Source: a virus
Strand: one strand, 5' to 3'
IMG/VR virus record: IMGVR_UViG_3300034198_025836
Location: 1 to 31,736 of that record
DNA length: 31,736 bases
The position numbers were made by a program, and so were the translations under genes. Below, in pieces: positions 28,805 through 31,736 of this stretch. Numbering within the stretch: the first letter of the stretch is position 1; each line of letters opens with the position of its first letter. The notes under the pieces were generated by a model. That model did no database searches. It was not told the DNA's origin and saw only the letters and a list, made by a program, of their open reading frames with translations.

Positions 28805-29047
28805 CTATTTCCACAGATGACCATATGATGGCTCAGTTCCATATTCCCAGTCATCATAATCGGCATCATTGCGAATTTTTTGATGATTTTTTTCACTCAA
28901 ATTAAATTTATTTTTGGGAATTTCATCATGCATAATTTCTTGAATAGTAGTTTTATCAATATTAGTATAATAATCAGTTGAGAGGCAAGATGTTCCCCAC
29001 ATTTGCCTCATATATTCAGCATCTCTGTCAACCTTAAGATTTGACAT
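28805..29047 (-). CDS. Unknown protein, 80 aa
   Basis: A hydrophilic, acidic protein of 80 residues with no family I recognise. It has WGTSCLSTDYYTNIDKTTI followed by an IMHDEIPKNKFNLSEKNH helix and an aromatic C-terminal YDDWEYGTEPSYGHLWK. The start is firm: AGGAG seven bases before ATG. The upstream hairpin (29058-29078) partly overlaps this ribosome site. It lies between speD and the late promoter of gp25, so it is probably the last gene of the accessory transcript. Solubility and small size fit a regulator or host-takeover factor, but that is a guess from context. Confidence 0.75.
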   Translation of the reverse strand: MSNLKVDRDAEYMRQMWGTSCLSTDYYTNIDKTTIQEIMHDEIPKNKFNLSEKNHQKIRNDADYDDWEYGTEPSYGHLWK

Positions 29048-29057
29048 TGTTTTTCTC

Positions 29058-29078
29058 CTGTTTTTTGGTAAAAAACAG
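29058..29078 (-). promoter_or_regulatory. Hairpin touching the ribosome site of the 80-aa gene
   Basis: On the minus strand CTGTTTTTT-ACC-AAAAAACAG is a perfect 9-bp stem with a 3-base loop. The last two bases of the stem are the first two of AGGAG, the ribosome site of the 80-aa gene. A run of eight A just upstream (29080-29087) could pair with the same T-run instead, giving two mutually exclusive folds. Read on the plus strand, the hairpin is followed by AAC and eight T, so it also resembles a plus-strand terminator, although no plus-strand gene ends here. Confidence 0.4.
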
Positions 29079-29119
29079 AACTTTTTTTTGAAGGAGGTTG
29101 CTATCTCCCCTACCAGTAT

Positions 29120-29473
29120 TTAACGATAAAGGTATCTTAAGTTATAATTATCGGAATTTAGGTATTTTAGCATCTCAAGTGCGATTAATTTGGGGTTTCC
29201 TTCACCGCAAGTGTACACATCTATTGCTAAACACCCATTTTCAGGCCAAGTATGACACGAGACATGACTTTCTGCGAGAGCAATCACTATCGTACACCCC
29301 TGAGGAATGAAGCAGTGTGAAAAAACGTTCAAAATAGTCATGTTTGCACGTTCAATACCACATATCATGGCATTTTGAAGCGATTCTACGTTGTTAATCG
29401 CTTCAAAATCAACATCATACACCTCTAAGAGTAGATGATTACCCATCGAAAACTGTTTCAATTCATTTGACAC
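29120..29473 (-). CDS. speD: S-adenosylmethionine decarboxylase (phage SpeD)
   Basis: 117 residues, the size of bacterial class 1B enzymes. It decarboxylates S-adenosylmethionine to give the aminopropyl donor for spermidine synthesis. The self-cleaving site is intact: AESHVSCHTWPENG, with Ser69 as the future pyruvoyl group after Glu68, processing His74 and, in AIDVYTCG, proton donor Cys89, spaced as in the Thermotoga enzyme (S63, H68, C83). The N-terminal GNHLLLEVYDVD strand is also conserved. Start codon GTG at 29473 gives 117 residues, but ATG at 29446, aligned with usual family starts, is possible; neither has a good ribosome site. speD is a known auxiliary gene of T4-like cyanophages and may raise host polyamine supply for DNA packing or stress tolerance. 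Confidence 0.93.
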   Translation of the reverse strand: MSNELKQFSMGNHLLLEVYDVDFEAINNVESLQNAMICGIERANMTILNVFSHCFIPQGCTIVIALAESHVSCHTWPENGCLAIDVYTCGEGNPKLIALEMLKYLNSDNYNLRYLYR

Positions 29474-29482
29474 TAAAAAATG

Positions 29483-29490
29483 TATTTATT
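29483..29490 (-). promoter_or_regulatory. Possible late-promoter variant upstream of speD
   Basis: The minus strand reads AATAAATA, one mismatch to TATAAATA, in the 20-base gap between the 208-aa gene and speD. Start of RNA would fall near 29476, almost at the GTG start and about 30 bases before the alternative ATG. Chance matches are common in this base composition. Confidence 0.25.
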
Positions 29491-29493
29491 TTG

Positions 29494-30120
29494 CTATAAA
29501 TTTGTAATTTCGTACATATAATGCTCAGAAGTTTCAATTTTTCTTTTATTCTCAACCGAATAAACAGTCATATCAATTTCATAACCTGGATTTTTATCAA
29601 TTCGGTTAAAAGTCCAAGCATTATCGTACCAAATAATGCGATTATTTGGATACGCATAGTAATTTCCAGTCTCTACTTTAAATAAATGGGCACATTTATG
29701 CTCTGGAGTCTCTGAAAAATTAAGATCTGGTATACCTTTGTTTTCCCAAGACCAATCCAGAGTGAACATATAAGATCCAATGACCTTTTTCCCATCAGGA
29801 CGAATAAGATCTGCTTGCAATCCTGCTAGACGAGAACGTTTTTGAACATCAATATAAGGAGAAAAACAATCCCAATACATAATATCTTCTAAAGGTTCAA
29901 TTGGGGCATCTGGTTTCCAGCAAAAAGCGTGAAGAGGACGACGAGTCCAATTCACGCCATTTTCAAGAAATGCCTCAAATAGAGGAACTCTTTTTTCAAT
30001 ACTTGCTACAGCATGTACATCACATTTGGTCACTTTACCATGTCCTTTCTGTTGATTAAACAAAAACTCATTACGAATATAACAAGACCAATCTGGTAAA
30101 CTATGATTCAAGTATGCCAT
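29494..30120 (-). CDS. Conserved phage protein of unknown function, 208 aa
   Basis: 208 residues, soluble, rich in Trp, Tyr and His. Visible segments are LPDWSCYIRNEFLFNQQKGH, CDVHAVASIEKRVPLFEAFL, VNWTRRPLHAFCWKPD, MYWDCFSPYIDVQKRSRLAG, GSYMFTLDWSWEN and YYAYPNNRIIWYDNAWTF. The many aromatic residues and conserved-looking Cys and His positions suggest a folded enzyme or binding protein, but I see no known catalytic motif. I recall similar proteins in cyanomyoviruses only as hypothetical. ATG at 30120 has AAGGA about 13 bases upstream, inside the end of the 50-aa gene, and lies seven bases after its stop. It precedes speD by 20 bases. Confidence 0.85.
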   Translation of the reverse strand: MAYLNHSLPDWSCYIRNEFLFNQQKGHGKVTKCDVHAVASIEKRVPLFEAFLENGVNWTRRPLHAFCWKPDAPIEPLEDIMYWDCFSPYIDVQKRSRLAGLQADLIRPDGKKVIGSYMFTLDWSWENKGIPDLNFSETPEHKCAHLFKVETGNYYAYPNNRIIWYDNAWTFNRIDKNPGYEIDMTVYSVENKRKIETSEHYMYEITNL

Positions 30121-30127
30121 CTATTTT

Positions 30128-30280
30128 CTACTTTCCTTGACCCCTATAAGGCTTACGGGCCTTATTGCGAGACGTGGCAGAATACTTAGTACCATCCCCA
30201 TCTCCCTGCCGTGTTCTCTTCGGAGGACCAGGAATATAAGAAATGTTCTTATTCAGTCCGCCTTTTGCTTTTGCTGCCAT
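30128..30280 (-). CDS. Small basic protein, 50 aa
   Basis: Found by hand translation; stop TAG at 30128-30130. The protein begins MAAKAKGGLNKNISYIPGPP, continues with KRTRQGDGDGTKYSATSRNK and ends ARKPYRGQGK. It is strongly basic and probably disordered, which fits binding of nucleic acid. The ribosome site is strong (AGGAGAATAAAC before ATG). I remember near-identical tiny proteins in cyanomyovirus genomes, always unnamed. The RGQGK tail and Gly-Pro segment recall ribosome-associated or RNA-binding peptides, but this is only a resemblance. It sits 2 bases after the 52-aa gene and 7 bases before the 208-aa gene, so it belongs to the same transcript. Confidence 0.8.
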   Translation of the reverse strand: MAAKAKGGLNKNISYIPGPPKRTRQGDGDGTKYSATSRNKARKPYRGQGK

Positions 30281-30282
30281 GT

Positions 30283-30441
30283 TTATTCTCCTATAATTTC
30301 AGTTTCAATTTCGTTTGGATTCGGAGAACCTGACTGATAAAAATCATTTGCCAGATCCTCCATAACATCGAAGTACTCTTCTTGTGTAAGTGAGGAATAT
30401 ATTTTACGTCCCTTACAAATTATATTGTACTTATCTGCCAT
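30283..30441 (-). CDS. Small acidic protein, 52 aa
   Basis: Found by hand translation; stop TAA at 30283-30285. The protein begins MADKYNIICKGRKIYSSLTQ, continues EEYFDVMEDLANDFYQSGSP and ends NPNEIETEIIGE. The short N-terminal strand, a TQEEYFDVMEDLANDFY helix and an acidic tail suggest a compact fold. I recall closely similar proteins in cyanomyoviruses, without function. ATG at 30441 lies 4 bases after the glycosyltransferase-like gene; only a weak AAGAG ribosome site is seen, so coupling is likely. The next gene's ribosome site (AGGAGAAT) overlaps its last codons. Confidence 0.8.
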   Translation of the reverse strand: MADKYNIICKGRKIYSSLTQEEYFDVMEDLANDFYQSGSPNPNEIETEIIGE

Positions 30442-30445
30442 AGTA

Positions 30446-31204
30446 TCAAATCACTCTTGTTTTTTCGTGCCCAACTCTAATACGAGGATCGCACCAAATT
30501 TCAAATCCTGCTTCCTTTGCATCCAGGCAGAATGATACATCCTCTCCACACATGTCTTGTACTTCTCCAGATTCGAAGACTTGCATTTTAGGTGCAAACC
30601 AAGGATACTTCATTTCCTCATGTTCGAATATACCGTGCTTAATTAGCAACCAACCAAATCCTGCATAATCAACAGTGAAAGGTTTACGACGCTTTGAGAT
30701 ACTTTCTACGGTTTCATGATTCATGACGCCGCCATTGTTTCTGAAATCATCTTCTTCCATCCAATGAGCAACCGATGTGGTATGCCCATCCTCTGTAGCG
30801 TACCATCCAGAAGCAATGTCCTTATCCATTAAAATCAACTGAAAGAATTTTTCTGTATTGAATACAATATCAGAGTCTATCCAAAGTTGATAGTCATAAT
30901 GAAGTTTTCCATCCCAGGGAAGTTGATCAGGACCTCTTAATACATTTGCTCCGAGGCACTTGCAACGGGCAAAGTTAACCATGGAACTGTAATCTTGTGA
31001 AATTTGAATACTTGCTCCGTTCTGTACAAGATCAAAACAAAGTTGAACAAAATTTTTCAAGTATGTGTAAGAAACTCCTCTTCCTGGAAGACAAAAAACA
31101 ATTGACTTCCCCTTGATCATTTCTTTTGCTTTATCATAATCCCATTCTAAAGTTTCTTGTGAAGGAATGGGTGTTTTTGCTTTTACTGTGAATCCTTTAG
31201 CCAT
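30446..31204 (-). CDS. GT-A glycosyltransferase-like protein, 252 aa
   Basis: 252 residues. Features of the GT-A fold: KGKSIVFCLPGRGVSYTYLK as the first strand and nucleotide-binding turn (about 31-50), YQLWIDSDIVFN with the metal-binding DSD at 110-112, a CGEDVSFCLDAKEAGFEIWC segment with the acidic pair of family 2 enzymes, and the terminal DPRIRVGHEKT with His near 247, the usual second metal ligand. It would transfer a sugar from a nucleotide sugar in the cytoplasm; the acceptor (DNA base, virion protein or host glycan) is unknown. Such genes occur in cyanomyoviruses. No Shine-Dalgarno precedes ATG at 31204; a strong sigma70 promoter lies just upstream, so host RNA polymerase can express it early. 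Confidence 0.8.
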   Translation of the reverse strand: MAKGFTVKAKTPIPSQETLEWDYDKAKEMIKGKSIVFCLPGRGVSYTYLKNFVQLCFDLVQNGASIQISQDYSSMVNFARCKCLGANVLRGPDQLPWDGKLHYDYQLWIDSDIVFNTEKFFQLILMDKDIASGWYATEDGHTTSVAHWMEEDDFRNNGGVMNHETVESISKRRKPFTVDYAGFGWLLIKHGIFEHEEMKYPWFAPKMQVFESGEVQDMCGEDVSFCLDAKEAGFEIWCDPRIRVGHEKTRVI

Positions 31205-31227
31205 AAGATAGAATGCTCGTTTTCATT

Positions 31228-31256
31228 ATCATACAATATTATGTATGCTTTGTCAA
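31228..31256 (-). promoter_or_regulatory. Consensus sigma70 promoter for the accessory genes
   Basis: On the minus strand, TTGACA (31251-31256) is an exact -35 box, followed by a 17-base spacer and TATGAT (31228-31233), five of six to the -10 consensus. RNA should begin near 31221, giving a leader of about 17 bases to the glycosyltransferase-like start. This is the expected form of an early promoter read by host polymerase and probably drives the accessory block to speD and the 80-aa gene. Confidence 0.8.
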
Positions 31257-31266
31257 TTTGATTAAT

Positions 31267-31437
31267 TTATTTTTCTTCTGAAAGGAAAATATCATCTCCT
31301 TCAACCGAAAATTTAATAGGAGTGTCTTCATACCAAGAAAATTCATTTACAATCCACTCAGGTATTATAACATAATACTCTCCAGTTATGGGATCGACTT
31401 GTAATGGTTGAATATTTTTGCCGCAATTTTTTTTCAT
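31267..31437 (-). CDS. Small conserved protein, 56 aa, AbrB-like in outline
   Basis: Found by hand translation; stop TAA at 31267-31269. It begins MKKNCGKNIQPLQVDPITGE, continues YYVIIPEWIVNEFSWYEDTP and ends IKFSVEGDDIFLSEEK. The series strand, IPEWIVNEF helix, WYEDTPIKFSVEGDDIFL strands resembles the IPxxVxxxLxxxxGDxVxxxVxxxxIxL outline of AbrB/MazE-type DNA-binding domains; this is an inference, not a search result. I recall similar small proteins in cyanomyoviruses. The start is fixed, because an in-frame TAG stands directly before ATG at 31437. No Shine-Dalgarno is visible. The sigma70 promoter follows its stop by 10 bases, so the gene must be read from a promoter further right. Confidence 0.75.
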   Translation of the reverse strand: MKKNCGKNIQPLQVDPITGEYYVIIPEWIVNEFSWYEDTPIKFSVEGDDIFLSEEK

Positions 31438-31736
31438 CTAATTGGAATAAAAGTTTATTTTTCATTTCTTATATAGAAAAATTTTTTTTTATATTCGTAT
31501 GATTGAGCTAGCGAATGCAAGACTTTATAGCTTACAGGGACCCATCGTTTTTAGGCACACGGCGCCCGCCATCACGATACCGTTATACCATAATACTGCT
31601 GCTGCCACGAACGAACGGGGGTGGGTGTGCCACCCCCCGAACTGTCACTTCACGTCGCCCAGGGCGCTTGCCTTGGTGCTCATCCGGGTGGCGCTGCTGC
31701 CTGCTGCTCCACCGTGGGTGCGAACGCGGGTGCTGC
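31438..31736. other. Region of abrupt base-composition change, no confident gene
   Basis: 31441-31500 is very AT-rich (8 of 60 GC by hand count) with A and T runs; 31501-31560 is intermediate (27 of 60); 31561-31736 is 116 of 176 GC. The rest of the window is strongly AT-rich. Several frames stay open because the DNA is GC-rich: on the plus strand from ATG at 31499 to the edge (79 codons), and on the minus strand two frames entering from the edge and ending at 31680-31682 and 31645-31647. None has a recognisable family or ribosome site. The AT-rich part may hold the promoter of the 56-aa gene, but no convincing -35/-10 pair is seen. No tRNA T-loop is visible. Confidence 0.6.
31617..31637. other. 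Strong GC hairpin in the right-edge segment
   Basis: GGGGGTGG (31617-31624), loop GTGTG, CCACCCCC (31630-31637): an 8-bp perfect stem that could extend with a bulged C. No T-run follows on either strand. On the minus strand it lies just after two short open frames that end at 31680-31682 and 31645-31647, so it could be a hairpin terminator of a GC-rich gene entering from the right. Confidence 0.5.

Noticed and set aside
31511-31532. AGCTA/TAGCT inverted repeat near 31506-31532 as an attachment site or operator
   Set aside because: The arms are only five bases and the T4-like phage type does not integrate; likely chance.
31499-31736. Plus-strand open frame of 79 codons to the edge
   Set aside because: It would be the only plus-strand gene, shows no ribosome site or family pattern, and open frames arise easily in GC-rich DNA.
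31500-31736. tRNA or other known RNA gene in the right-edge segment
   Set aside because: No T-loop sequence, no acceptor stem closing and no known RNA pattern were seen on either strand.

Overview
The window is an AT-rich, almost completely packed stretch of a T4-like marine myovirus, most likely a cyanophage of Prochlorococcus or Synechococcus; this is inferred from family resemblance. The grounds are the order of baseplate, neck, tail-completion and small-terminase genes, the giant baseplate proteins typical of cyanomyoviruses, a phage S-adenosylmethionine decarboxylase gene (speD), and very small conserved proteins of a type I associate with cyanomyoviruses. A T4-like phage of another marine bacterium such as SAR11 cannot be excluded. 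All credible genes lie on the minus strand, so transcription runs from the right end to the left.

Layout in order of transcription. At the right edge (31438-31736) there is a promoter-like AT-rich tract and then an abrupt GC-rich segment of unclear origin. Next is an accessory block: a 56-aa protein, a consensus host-type sigma70 promoter, a GT-A glycosyltransferase-like protein, two tiny conserved proteins (52 and 50 aa), a 208-aa protein of unknown function, speD, and an 80-aa protein. A T4-type late promoter (TATAAATA) then opens the virion block: gp25, gp6, a 4212-aa giant protein in the gp7 position, a second TATAAATA promoter, gp8, a 2360-aa DUF4815-type protein, two small proteins, a 114-aa structural protein, and the neck and tail-completion genes gp13, gp14 and gp15. 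Last come the small terminase gp16 and a partial DUF-type gene that runs off the left edge.

How it fits together. gp25, gp6, the giant protein and gp8 should form the baseplate wedge. The DUF4815-type protein and the 114-aa protein occupy the place where T4 has gp9 to gp12 and fibritin. gp13, gp14 and gp15 join head to tail, and gp16 starts DNA packaging. The accessory genes probably act on the host cell (polyamine synthesis, glycosylation). The two largest genes take up about 62% of the window. A short Gly-Tyr beta-module recurs in four of the virion proteins, and in gp14 and gp8 it appears as insertions relative to T4. Five genes absent from an ORF list with a 60-aa cutoff or a full-length requirement were found by direct translation: the 58-, 50-, 52- and 56-aa proteins and the left-edge partial gene. 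Two starts were corrected (the 68-aa protein and gp25).
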